From contig JNVT01000065.1 in the NCBI GenBank assembly GCA_000737985.1, positions 1 through 36,787 of the forward strand: a stretch of 36,787 bases of DNA. Direction: 5' to 3'. The notes beneath the pieces are model-generated. The model saw nothing but the letters and a program-made list of their open reading frames with translations, made no database searches and was not told where the DNA came from. This DNA comes from Gammaproteobacteria bacterium MFB021. Its GTDB lineage: Bacteria > Pseudomonadota > Gammaproteobacteria > Pseudomonadales > Halomonadaceae. The position numbers and the translations under genes are program-made. Below are positions 7,195 to 14,754 of the stretch, piece after piece (positions within the stretch are counted from its first letter, which is position 1; each line of letters begins with the position of its first letter).

Positions 7195-7841
7195 AAAAAA
7201 CTATTGGTTTCATTGGTTTAGGTATCGCCAAAAATCACCTTAGTGTGGCTTTTTTCGTTGGCGTCAACAAAGTAACGATACATGTCTTTTCGATCCAGTT
7301 TAAAAATCTTTCATGTACAAGTGGATACCGGACCGCCATGCAATTCAGGGCGATCGATGGTGCAGCAATGGGCGGTCGAAGTGACGCATTGTGTGTAGTT
7401 GCACGCGTACTTGCTGAAACAACCGGTCGCAATCGCCATCCAGGCGGAGGCCATCCCTCGGAGGGCACGTAGGCACTAGGTAGGCGAACGCGACCTCGGT
7501 CACGCCCGTGCCATGCGACAAGGTTGGACCCAAAAAAAGCGGCCCGATAAGCGTCATTCTGATGATGACTTGCTTACGGGCCTGAAGACGCTGCTCCCTG
7601 CGAACTATGATCATGAACCCAGTTGCAACTGGACGGGATGTTTTCCGTCCGAGCAGTGTATGGGCGACATTGATCGATCTTGCGGAACGGCGGATATCCA
7701 CGGTGGAGTGGCTCCAACGATGCCGAGGGAAGGGCCAGAGAGCTCGAATGCTGGCACTGTCAATGAGATCCGACGTCGATGGACTGGATATCGTCGACAG
7801 TTTACACTTTGGCGTGCCACGCCACAGATGAGGGAATAGCC
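7195..7841. other. Gene-poor left part of the island
   Basis: About 650 bases with AT-rich patches and no supported gene. Overlapping open frames on both strands (for example 7513-7839 plus and 7345-7893 minus) have no ribosome-binding site, no recognisable domain and unusual composition. A weak hairpin with GCCA/TGGC arms followed by TTTTTT lies at about 7227-7256 and may be the terminator of the former tRNA gene. The region may hold eroded mobile-element DNA. The half operator for the GntR gene is listed separately. Confidence 0.5.
7798..7806 (+). promoter_or_regulatory. Possible GntR operator half-site
   Basis: ACAGTTTAC is identical to the right half of the perfect palindrome at 8838-8857. 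It lies 35 bases before the proposed TTG start of the regulator. The other half is not well conserved. This suggests weaker autoregulation of the regulator gene. Confidence 0.4.
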
Positions 7842-8516
7842 TTGGATACCACCATGGATCAGATTGGTCAGCGCCGATCGAGCACGCTGACATCGATCGT
7901 CCGTGAGGCGATCGAGAACATGATCATCTCCGGCGAGCTATCTTCGGGTGACCGCATCAACGAGAGTGCACTCGCGGCACGCTTCAATATTAGTCGGGGC
8001 CCGATTCGAGAGGCCTGTCGGGGGCTCGAAAACGCCGGTCTGATTCGTAACGTGGCCAATCAGGGGGCCTATGTTCGTGAGATGAGTCTTGAAGAGGCTC
8101 GTGCTCTCTACGAGGTGAGGCGAGCATTGACGGCATTAGTAGGTGAGCTGCTTGTCGAACGGGCGAGCGATGAGATGCTCGACGAGTTGCAGCGCCTGGT
8201 CGAAAGTATGGCGCGGGCCGTCGAGGAAGACGACCTGAGCACGTACTACAACCTCAATCTGGAATTTCATAACATGATGGTGGCCAACGCCGATAATCCG
8301 GCGCTGGAACGTTATTACGGTGATATCGTCAAGCAGTTGCATCTCTTCCGGCGTCGCGGGCTCTTGCAGCATGGCAACCTACGGGCCTCGAACGAAGAAC
8401 ATGTGAAAATCGTCGAAGCTTTACGTCGGCGCAATGCCTCCGAGGCGGCCGAAGCCTTGCGCCAGCATGTCATTTGCGGCTGGCAGCGAATGGTTGGCAC
8501 CCTCGAGGAGTCATAA
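7842..8516 (+). CDS. GntR family regulator with FCD domain
   Basis: A 224-residue transcription factor. The N-terminal winged helix spans about residues 15-80 (INESALAARFNISRGPIREA is the recognition region) and the C-terminal all-helical FCD ligand domain spans about 85-215. The FCD metal ligands are visible as N139-x3-H143, H187 and H209, so a carboxylate effector bound through a metal ion is likely. I chose the TTG at 7842 because GAGGGA lies 6 bases upstream; the ATG at 7854 would be 18 bases from it. The gene precedes the tctCBA-SDR-prpD-like operon on the same strand, and a shared sequence element links the two promoters. It most likely represses the operon until the transported acid or a derivative binds. 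Confidence 0.9.
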   Translation: MDTTMDQIGQRRSSTLTSIVREAIENMIISGELSSGDRINESALAARFNISRGPIREACRGLENAGLIRNVANQGAYVREMSLEEARALYEVRRALTALVGELLVERASDEMLDELQRLVESMARAVEEDDLSTYYNLNLEFHNMMVANADNPALERYYGDIVKQLHLFRRRGLLQHGNLRASNEEHVKIVEALRRRNASEAAEALRQHVICGWQRMVGTLEES

Positions 8517-8905
8517 GCTGCTATCCCCTTGGTTCCTGTCGCCGCCGCGTCTTCCATTGGCTCCTCGCGCTAACCGCTTTTCCTGCAGGCCACTTGGCTA
8601 GCTTATCCGTCGTTCAATCCGAATGTTCTCTGGTGGCGATCATCGATGTCGCCCCCGCGTTGCCGTAGGCCCGCATCTGCGCTCCTGCCTTACGTCTCGA
8701 GTTTCGGCGTGCTTGGCGCTGTCGCTGATGCGGCGAATGCTCCCAGTCAGCCCCGTACTCTCGACTACGACGCTCATCCCCCTGGCTAGACCATTGTCTA
8801 GTACAGAAGGGCCGAACGGTCGAATAGGCTGTCTATCGTAAACTGTTAACAGTTTACAGTTGCTCGATGAGCGATGCCTAACAAGTACATAACGGGAGAA
8901 TAACG
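8517..8905 (+). promoter_or_regulatory. Regulatory region upstream of tctC
   Basis: 389 bases without a supported gene between the regulator and tctC. A minus-strand open frame (8640-8942) has no ribosome-binding site or known domain and overlaps the tctC start. The palindromic operator is near the right end, and GGGAGA at 8894-8899 is the tctC ribosome-binding site. A TTTACA at 8853-8858, overlapping the operator, could be a -35 element, but no convincing -10 follows. Confidence 0.45.
8838..8857. promoter_or_regulatory. Perfect 20-base palindrome, probable GntR operator
   Basis: GTAAACTGTTAACAGTTTAC is its own reverse complement over all 20 bases. It lies 48 bases before the tctC start codon, in the place expected for an operator, and its half ACAGTTTAC recurs upstream of the GntR gene. 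FCD-type GntR proteins bind as dimers to such symmetrical AT-rich sites. Binding by this regulator is inferred. Confidence 0.7.
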
Positions 8906-9871
8906 ATGCGCCATTGGATGAAGTCAGGCTTGTTAATGACAAGTCTGGCCACAGCCGCTCTCGCGTTTAGCGCTACGTCGGGAGCCGACGACTTCCCTTC
9001 CGAGCCGATCGAGATCGTCGTTCACACCTCACCGGGGGGCGGAACCGACACCACGGCGAGAATCGTGGCATTGGCGACCCAAGCGCAACTGGGTACCAAC
9101 GTCTACGTCCAGAACAAGAAAGGCGGCGGCGGCTCGGTTGCCATGAGTTACGTCAAGAGCAAGCCCGCCGATGGCTATACGGTCATGGCGATCACGCCCA
9201 CGCACCTCTTCACCATGCTGCGCGGGAATTCGCCACTCGATATCGACGATATCCAGGGCCTGGCGCGCGCTACCGATGATCCGATCATCGTCATGGTTCG
9301 CGGAGACAGCCGGTACAAGTCCATTCACGATCTCATCGAGGCGGGGAGGGCCGGCGTGATCAAGTGGGGTGGTACCCAGATCGGAGGAGTCGATCACATT
9401 GCCGCCATGAGCTTCGCCAAGGCGGCAGGGATGAAGGTCTCTTTCGTGCCCTTCGATAGTGGCGCCGAATTCGCCGCCGCTCTATCCCGGGGCGACATCG
9501 ACGCAGCGGGGCTCAATATTTCCGAAACTCGGGATCAGATCGCAGCCGGCGATTTCCGTCCTCTTGCCGTCATGGCCGACGATCGTATGAAGGCGTTACC
9601 GGACGTACCAACGCTTAGCGAAAAAGGTCTGGATATCTCGTTCTCCACCGTCCGTGGCTACGTGGTGCTGAAGAGTACGCCCAAGGCTCGCCAGGAAATT
9701 CTGGAAAAGGCGATGCTCAAGGGGATGGAGAGCGACCGCTACCAAAACTACCTGAAAGGCATCGGGCTCGACGAAACCAGTATCGAGGGGGCCGCTGACT
9801 GGGACAGCCAGATCCGTCGGATGTACAAGGCTGGCCAGGAGACGATGCAGGACTTGGGCCTGGCTCAGTGA
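8906..9871 (+). CDS. tctC: TTT transporter periplasmic binding protein, TctC/Bug family
   Basis: The 321-residue protein is the periplasmic solute receptor of a tripartite tricarboxylate transporter. A signal peptide (about residues 1-27, MRHWMKSGLLMTSLATAALA and on) precedes the mature start DDFPSEPIEIVVHTSPGGGT, the family's first strand and ligand loop. Later motifs include GGGGSVAMSYVKSKPADGYT, KWGGTQIGGVDH and RPLAVMADDRMKALPDVPTL, all typical of Bug receptors, which bind carboxylates through two water-bridged loops. The ATG at 8906 has GGGAGA upstream. It begins the operon with tctB, tctA, the SDR and the PrpD-like gene. The ligand cannot be predicted from sequence: citrate, tricarballylate, aromatic and other organic acids all occur in this family. 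Confidence 0.92.
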   Translation: MRHWMKSGLLMTSLATAALAFSATSGADDFPSEPIEIVVHTSPGGGTDTTARIVALATQAQLGTNVYVQNKKGGGGSVAMSYVKSKPADGYTVMAITPTHLFTMLRGNSPLDIDDIQGLARATDDPIIVMVRGDSRYKSIHDLIEAGRAGVIKWGGTQIGGVDHIAAMSFAKAAGMKVSFVPFDSGAEFAAALSRGDIDAAGLNISETRDQIAAGDFRPLAVMADDRMKALPDVPTLSEKGLDISFSTVRGYVVLKSTPKARQEILEKAMLKGMESDRYQNYLKGIGLDETSIEGAADWDSQIRRMYKAGQETMQDLGLAQ

Positions 9872-9917
9872 TCCACCTGCCTCGCCAATTCCTCTGTTCC
9901 AACTCGGAGTTTCCACC

Positions 9918-10379
9918 ATGTTGAGCCGCTGGAGAGATCTCCTGCCGGGAGTCGTACTCCTGGTCATGGTCGTCGCGCTTTACTGGATAACCACGACCTT
10001 CTCGACGGTGCCGGCCCTCTTTGCCCAGGGCATGCAGGCCACCGCCATGCCACGTCTGATTCTGGGGGTGATGGCGGTGCTGACCCTGGTGATGCTCTAT
10101 CAGGGATATGGCCACGTCGAGGAGGACAAGCCGGTCATTTCCTGGCGCATGTGGGTAACGGCCGGGCTGCTGCTGGCTGCATTTCTGCTGTTCGAGATTC
10201 TCGGCCTGACATTGACCATGGCGCTGACCTGCCTGCTGATCCCACTGCTATGGGGTGAGCGCCGTCTGGGACGGATCGTGATCTACGCCGTCTGCACACC
10301 GGTAATGATCTATCTGCTTTTCACTTATGCGCTGCAGCTTCGGCTGCCGCAGGGAATCCTCTCCCCCTGGCTGTCCTGA
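9918..10379 (+). CDS. tctB: TTT transporter small membrane subunit TctB
   Basis: A 153-residue integral membrane protein with four likely transmembrane helices (about residues 8-28, 38-58, 77-100, and a C-terminal pair region around 105-140). The size and position between tctC and tctA fit the poorly conserved small subunit TctB. GGAG lies upstream of the ATG. The gap to tctC is 46 bases and to tctA 15 bases. Its role is structural or regulatory support of the TctA permease. TctB proteins have weak sequence conservation, so context carries much of the call. Confidence 0.85.
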   Translation: MLSRWRDLLPGVVLLVMVVALYWITTTFSTVPALFAQGMQATAMPRLILGVMAVLTLVMLYQGYGHVEEDKPVISWRMWVTAGLLLAAFLLFEILGLTLTMALTCLLIPLLWGERRLGRIVIYAVCTPVMIYLLFTYALQLRLPQGILSPWLS

Positions 10380-10394
10380 GTAACGGAAACGTTT

Positions 10395-11903
10395 ATGGAA
10401 CACATACTGACGGGATTTAGCATTCTTATCGATCCGATGTCGCTGGCGGTCATTCTGTTGGGGACTATCGTCGGGGTACTGGTGGGTGCTTTGCCGGGCC
10501 TCAGCTCCTCCATGGCGGTGGCGCTGCTGCTGCCATTCACGATCTATCTCGATCCGGTTCCCGCCATCTCGATGCTCGCTGCGTTGTATTGCGCAGGGAC
10601 CTTCGGCGGCTCGATCACGGCCATTCTCATCAACGCGCCGGGCGCGCCACCGGCGGCGGCGACGGCGTTCGACGGCTATCCCATGGCCCAGCGAGGAGAG
10701 GCGGGCCGGGCGCTCGGCATGGCCGCCGTCGCCAGCGTCATCGGTGGCATGTTGTCGTTGATCGTGATGGTGCTGGCGGCGCCGGCGCTGGCCCGGATAT
10801 CCCACTCTTTCGGGCCGCCGGAATATTTCGCGCTAGCGGTGTTCGGCCTCTCGATGTTGGCATCCATCAGCGGCAAGTCTCCGGTCAAGAACCTGATCGG
10901 CGGTGCGTTCGGGCTGCTGATCGCGACCGTGGGGGTCGATCTGACCACCGGGGTGGAGCGCTTCACCTTCGGCGTCCCCGAACTCTACGAAGGCATCAGC
11001 TTCATTCCGATCCTGATCGGCCTATTCGCGATTGCCGAACTGCTAGCCCAGGCCAATGTCCGCGACAAGGTACTGGAGCGTATCTCGCTCAATGCCATCA
11101 AGTTGCCATCCGTTACCGATTTCAAGCGGGTCTGGCCGACGATTCTTCGCTCATCGGGTATCGGTACCTTCATCGGTATCCTGCCCGCCGAAGGCAGCAC
11201 CATGGCCGCGATGATCGGCTATAACGAGGCACGCCGGTGGTCCAAGAACGGCGACAAGTTCGGCACCGGAGAGATAGAAGGGATCGCGGGCCCGGAAGCT
11301 GCCAACAACGCCGCCACGGGTGGTTCGATGGTACCGACACTGGCGCTTGGCATTCCCGGCTCGGCCACGGCGGCCGTTATCCTCGGCGGGCTCCAGATTC
11401 ATGGCATCCGCCCGGGGGCCTATCTGTTCGAGAATCAGCCGGATCTGCTGTACTCGATCTTTGCCGCCATGTTCTTAGCCAACGTCGTGTTTCTGGGATT
11501 CGGATTGGTGGGCGCCAGGCTGTTCTCGCGTATTTCCCTGATCCCACGGACTTTCCTGTGGCCGACGGTGTTCGCGCTGTGCGTGGTTGGAGCGTATGGC
11601 GTCAACCAAAGCATGGTCGACGTCATGATCATGCTGATCGCAGGCTTCGCTGGCTTCTGGCTCAAGCGCTACGGCTTCGGTGCCGCGCCAATCATCATGG
11701 GGGTCGTGCTCGGTTCGCTGGTCGAGAACTCGCTGGCTCAGTCCATGATCATCTTCGATCACGACGCCTGGCGTTTCCTGGATCGTCCGATCGCTATCGG
11801 CTTCTTCCTGCTGGCCGCCTTCAGTCTCTTCTATCAGCCTGTTTTCGGTTGGCTGCGACGCTTTCGTCGCCCTCGTTCTGCTGCCAGCAAGGGTGCCAAG
11901 TGA
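10395..11903 (+). CDS. tctA: TTT transporter large permease subunit TctA
   Basis: A 502-residue permease with about 10-12 transmembrane helices, the usual length of TctA. The two conserved glycine-rich signatures are visible: GALPGLSSSMAVALL near residue 33 and GTFGGSITAILINAPGAP near residue 73. A repeat-related motif, GILPAEGSTMAAMIGY, occurs near residue 260, followed by GIPGSATAAVILGG. TctA moves the substrate across the inner membrane with a cation gradient, fed by TctC. Its stop codon overlaps the start of the SDR gene (TGATG), which shows translational coupling. Confidence 0.93.
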   Translation: MEHILTGFSILIDPMSLAVILLGTIVGVLVGALPGLSSSMAVALLLPFTIYLDPVPAISMLAALYCAGTFGGSITAILINAPGAPPAAATAFDGYPMAQRGEAGRALGMAAVASVIGGMLSLIVMVLAAPALARISHSFGPPEYFALAVFGLSMLASISGKSPVKNLIGGAFGLLIATVGVDLTTGVERFTFGVPELYEGISFIPILIGLFAIAELLAQANVRDKVLERISLNAIKLPSVTDFKRVWPTILRSSGIGTFIGILPAEGSTMAAMIGYNEARRWSKNGDKFGTGEIEGIAGPEAANNAATGGSMVPTLALGIPGSATAAVILGGLQIHGIRPGAYLFENQPDLLYSIFAAMFLANVVFLGFGLVGARLFSRISLIPRTFLWPTVFALCVVGAYGVNQSMVDVMIMLIAGFAGFWLKRYGFGAAPIIMGVVLGSLVENSLAQSMIIFDHDAWRFLDRPIAIGFFLLAAFSLFYQPVFGWLRRFRRPRSAASKGAK

Positions 11904-12655
11904 TGTCTGCGGACAGAGCATTGGCGGGCAAGGTCGCCTTGGTGACGGGAGGTAGCCGTAACATCGGCCGATCGGTGGCGATCGAACTGGCCCGCCAGGG
12001 TGCCGATGTCGCGATCGTAGCCAGGGCAGACGGCGAGTCCATGCAGTCGACCTTGGCCGCCATCGAGGCGGCGGGCCAGCAAGCGTTGGGTGTCGTTGCC
12101 GATGTCGCAAATCCCGGCTCGATCATGGCCGCTGTGGCGCAACTCGATCACCGCTTCGGCAGGCTGGATTGCTTGGTCTGCTGCGCGGCAGTTCGCCCGC
12201 ACAAGCCCCTCGAACAAATTACGCCGCAAGACTGGCGCGAGGTGATGGGCGTCAATCTCGACGGCGCTTTCTATACCGTTCATGCGGCTTTATCGCTGCT
12301 GGGCGAATACCGCGAGGCTTCGATCATCACCTTCGGTGGACTGAGTGCGCATGTCGGCGCGGCGGAGCGGGCCAACGTCATTGCCTCGAAGATGGGCGTC
12401 ATCGGGCTGACGCGGGCGCTGGCGGTGGAACTGGCGGGGCGCGGTATCACCGCGAACTGTGTCGTGCCGGGCCAGATCGAGACGCAGCGAGCAGCCGGCT
12501 CGCCGCCACCGCACCTCCAGGGAGAGAGTGTATCCGCCGCTCGCCTGGGGCGACCTGACGAAGTTGCCTCGACCGTCGGCTTTCTGGCCGGGCCGCAGGC
12601 GCGCTACATCACCGGGCAGACCTTCCACCTCAACGGCGGTCGTTACTTCGGCTAG
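11903..12655 (+). CDS. SDR family protein lacking catalytic Ser and Tyr
   Basis: A 250-residue Rossmann-fold protein of the FabG-like short-chain dehydrogenase/reductase family. The nucleotide-binding motif is TGGSRNIG (15-22), D68 (ADVAN) can hold the adenine ring, and N118 (GVNLDG) and K163 of the active-site tetrad are present. The canonical Ser and Tyr are not: the usual ISS...Y-x-x-S-K region reads ITFGGLSAHVGAAERANVIASK, with G146 in the Ser position and V159 in the Tyr position, and NNAG is replaced by CCAA. It may bind a cofactor or acyl-CoA-like ligand without normal redox chemistry, or use S148. It is coupled to tctA and precedes the PrpD-like gene, which ties it to the imported substrate. 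Confidence 0.9.
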   Translation: MSADRALAGKVALVTGGSRNIGRSVAIELARQGADVAIVARADGESMQSTLAAIEAAGQQALGVVADVANPGSIMAAVAQLDHRFGRLDCLVCCAAVRPHKPLEQITPQDWREVMGVNLDGAFYTVHAALSLLGEYREASIITFGGLSAHVGAAERANVIASKMGVIGLTRALAVELAGRGITANCVVPGQIETQRAAGSPPPHLQGESVSAARLGRPDEVASTVGFLAGPQARYITGQTFHLNGGRYFG

Positions 12656-12734
12656 CCCTCTCATGCACCGATTCGCTCGGTCCCTCCCTACGGGGGCCTT
12701 CGCGTCTTTCACTATTCGAAGAAAGGAGTCATCC

Positions 12735-14165
12735 ATGTCAGTTGCCAATAACGTATTCGCTAAAATGCCTGAAGAAACACACATCACGGCAGAAGCCGTG
12801 GCCTTCATCGAAGGTGTCCGATTCAGTGATATACCCGAGGAGGCGGTGCGCATCGGAACGCGTTGTCTGCTCGACGGGCTGGGCCTCTTCGTGGCGGGTT
12901 CCGAAGAGCAGACGGTGCGCCTGCTCGCTGACGAAGCGGAAGATACCCGGGGGCGTGCCGATGCCTACCTGCTCAGCAAGGGCGAGGTCAAGGTGCCAGC
13001 GGCAATGGCAGCGCGAGTAATCGGCACGGCCGGACATGCCCATGACTGGGACGACAGCCAGGTTAGCAAGGATCCGGACCATATCTACGGTCTGCTCACT
13101 CACCCGACCATTCCATCGCTGACCGCGACCTTGGTAATGAGCCAGAAGCTGGGTGGCGTGACAGGAACTCGCTTCATGGAAGCGTTCCTCACCGGTTTCG
13201 AGGTCGAGTGCAAGATTTCCGAATGGATGTTGCCGCAGCACTATATGCGCGGCATGCACTCCAGCGGTACCGTCGGAACCTTCGGCGCTTTCGCCAGTGC
13301 TGCCAAGTTGATAGGACTGAGTGGCGACAAGCTACGCCATGGCTTCGGCATCGCCGCCAGCCTGGCCGCCGGTATCCGTTGCAACTTCGGCACCATGACC
13401 AAACCGCTGCACGTCGGGCGCGCGTCGGAAAACGGAGTGACCGCGGCGCTGATGGCCGAGCGGGGCTTCACGGCCGATCCTGATGCGCTCGATGGCCCTT
13501 GGGGATTCATGGCCGTACAGGGTGGGGGGGTGAGCGCCGAAAAACTGCAACAGGGTTTCGGCAAGGTCTGGACCATCATCGAACCGGGCGTCTCGATCAA
13601 GCCTTATCCTTGCGGCGTGCTGACTCACCCGACCATCGACCTGATGTTGCGGCTTGTCACCGAAGGCGATGTCGCCCCGGACAATATCGAACAGGTCACC
13701 GTCAATGCGGGAAGCAACATTCTCAACCCGATCCGTTATCCGGTCGCGGCCAACCACCTGCAGGCCAAGTTCTCGTTGCCGGCCGCTCTGGCCATGATCG
13801 CCTTGAACCGTCAGGCCGGTAAGCGTGAGTTCTCGGATGCGTTCGTGGCTTCCCAGGCCATGCAGGATATGCAACGACGCATTCGTACCGAGTTTGACGC
13901 AGAAATCGAGGGCCAGGGCTTCGACAAGATGCGCTCGCGCATCACGATCCAGCTGAAAGACGGCCACGAAATCTCGGGCTGGGCCGATGAGCGCTATCGG
14001 GGTGGGCCAGAAAATCCTCTGACCGATGCGGAACTGGAGGGCAAAGTCCGCTCCTGTTGCAATGGCGTACTCTCCCCGGAAGCGCAGGATAATTTGATCC
14101 GTACCGCCTGGTCGGTCACCGACTTGCCGGATGCCAGCGCCATTGCCGAGCTGATTCGCGTCTGA
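12735..14165 (+). CDS. MmgE/PrpD family enzyme
   Basis: The 476-residue protein belongs to the family of 2-methylcitrate dehydratase, cis-aconitate decarboxylase and related lyases and isomerases acting on tricarboxylates. The helical N-terminal domain carries the active-site segment HAHDWDDSQ (101-109) followed by HIYGLLTHP. Further family motifs are MHSSGTVGTFGAFASAAKL, KPLHVGRASENGV and the C-terminal-domain KPYPCGVLTHP. The ATG at 12735 has AAGGAG 6 bases upstream; frames extending further upstream into the SDR gene are not needed. It follows the SDR gene after 79 bases and ends the operon. With a TTT transporter in front, the likely substrate is a di- or tricarboxylate. It is not part of a prpBCD cluster, so methylcitrate is unlikely. 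Confidence 0.88.
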   Translation: MSVANNVFAKMPEETHITAEAVAFIEGVRFSDIPEEAVRIGTRCLLDGLGLFVAGSEEQTVRLLADEAEDTRGRADAYLLSKGEVKVPAAMAARVIGTAGHAHDWDDSQVSKDPDHIYGLLTHPTIPSLTATLVMSQKLGGVTGTRFMEAFLTGFEVECKISEWMLPQHYMRGMHSSGTVGTFGAFASAAKLIGLSGDKLRHGFGIAASLAAGIRCNFGTMTKPLHVGRASENGVTAALMAERGFTADPDALDGPWGFMAVQGGGVSAEKLQQGFGKVWTIIEPGVSIKPYPCGVLTHPTIDLMLRLVTEGDVAPDNIEQVTVNAGSNILNPIRYPVAANHLQAKFSLPAALAMIALNRQAGKREFSDAFVASQAMQDMQRRIRTEFDAEIEGQGFDKMRSRITIQLKDGHEISGWADERYRGGPENPLTDAELEGKVRSCCNGVLSPEAQDNLIRTAWSVTDLPDASAIAELIRV

Positions 14166-14520
14166 GCGACACGCTGAAGTAAGCGGCTTGATGTTCATCC
14201 CGTGTGGGGGGCGTCAAGCCGTGCTTCGCGTTCGCGCCCTACATCCGCCGGATGGCACCACCGCTCTCATAGCGATGATCGGCCACGCCGAACGCCATAA
14301 GACGGGTCGGTCGCAAGCCTGCTCCCGATCGCGACCGGCTGCCTACTGATGCTGTTGATAGCGGTGTTGATCAACCGCCTGGCGAGGCTCTCTCTACAAT
14401 CGGGTGTTCGTCGCGATTCCAGCTCGAAGCGAGAATGCCATGAGAACGCCTGGATGCTTACTGACCGTCATCTGTGTGACGGGCGCGGGGCTGGGCTTGA
14501 GTCCTGGCGCCATGGCCAGC
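14166..14520. other. Right end of the island, no certain gene
   Basis: 355 bases after the PrpD-like gene. A hairpin with arms CGGCTTGATG (14184-14193) and CGTCAAGCCG (14212-14221) could end the operon transcript, though no T-run follows. From 14440 an open frame with a signal-peptide-like start runs in phase into polA and is listed separately. Nothing else is supported. Confidence 0.4.
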
Positions 14521-14730
14521 GATAGCGCGGCTGCCACGGGCGGTGAAAGTGCTTCCCGGCGGCAGCGGGTGCCTGCGCGGCCCAGTCTAGCGCTGGATCG
14601 CGGCTCTTCGCATCTGCTTCGACCACCGGCACGGGTGGGGGATTCCCGATTGCCGGCGGTGCGCCCTGACGCCGGGCGGCGCCTTGCGTATCATGAGGCC
14701 ATCGAAAGCCAGTCACGGATGCCCCAGCTC
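14440..14730 (+). other. In-frame leader ORF fused upstream of polA
   Basis: The frame from an ATG at 14440 reads [19 protein letters not shown], then [12 protein letters not shown], which looks like a Sec signal peptide with a cleavable Ala-x-Ala. It then runs without stop through the repeated polA promoter region into the polA coding sequence. The part beyond 14521 is the translation of non-coding promoter DNA. There is no good ribosome-binding site, only GCGAG. It is probably the first codons of an unrelated exported-protein gene left at the recombination junction. An N-terminally extended PolA is possible but unlikely, because the polA promoter lies inside this frame. Confidence 0.35.
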
Positions 14731-14754
14731 ATGGCAGATGCTCCCATCGTCCTC
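14521..14754 (+). repeat. Direct repeat, copy 2: polA promoter and first codons
   Basis: Second copy of the sequence at 6786-7017, about 7.74 kb away in the same orientation and continuous with the intact polA. The match begins at GATAGCGCGG, is diverged up to about 14560, and is nearly identical from 14561. Left of it there is no DUF2782 gene, so this copy does not have the ancestral upstream neighbour. That is consistent with it being supplied by the incoming DNA. Confidence 0.9.
14666..14694 (+). promoter_or_regulatory. Promoter of intact polA
   Basis: A sigma70-type promoter: -35 CTGACG (14666-14671), a 17-base spacer, and -10 TATCAT (14689-14694). Transcription would start near 14701, leaving a very short leader before the candidate start codons at 14719 and 14731. 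Confidence 0.6.

Larger units (their letters stand above)
7018..14520. mobile_element. Genomic island inserted at the polA 5' end
   Basis: The segment separates a truncated polA start from the intact polA and is framed by direct repeats of the polA promoter region. It holds a decayed tRNA-Thr 3' fragment, a gene-poor AT-richer stretch, a GntR regulator, a TTT transporter, an SDR and a MmgE/PrpD enzyme. The genes directly outside (thrB, DUF2782, polA, gnd) are core genes in an expected order. No integrase, transposase or terminal inverted repeats are visible, so the mode of entry is unknown. It could be integration by a lost recombinase, or homologous recombination through the shared polA region. 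Confidence 0.65.

Noticed and set aside
7195-7841. Hidden integrase next to the tRNA fragment
   Set aside because: An integrase would be expected here, but no frame carries tyrosine- or serine-recombinase motifs and the space is too short for an intact gene.
7345-7893. 182-codon minus-strand frame in the gene-poor part of the island
   Set aside because: No ribosome-binding site and no recognised domain. I considered a decayed transposase but found no motif to support it.
8640-8942. 100-codon minus-strand frame upstream of tctC
   Set aside because: It runs through the operator and the tctC start and has no start signal or known domain.
12459-12734. N-terminal extension of the PrpD-like protein into the SDR gene
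   Set aside because: AAGGAG just before the ATG at 12735 and the normal family length fix the start.
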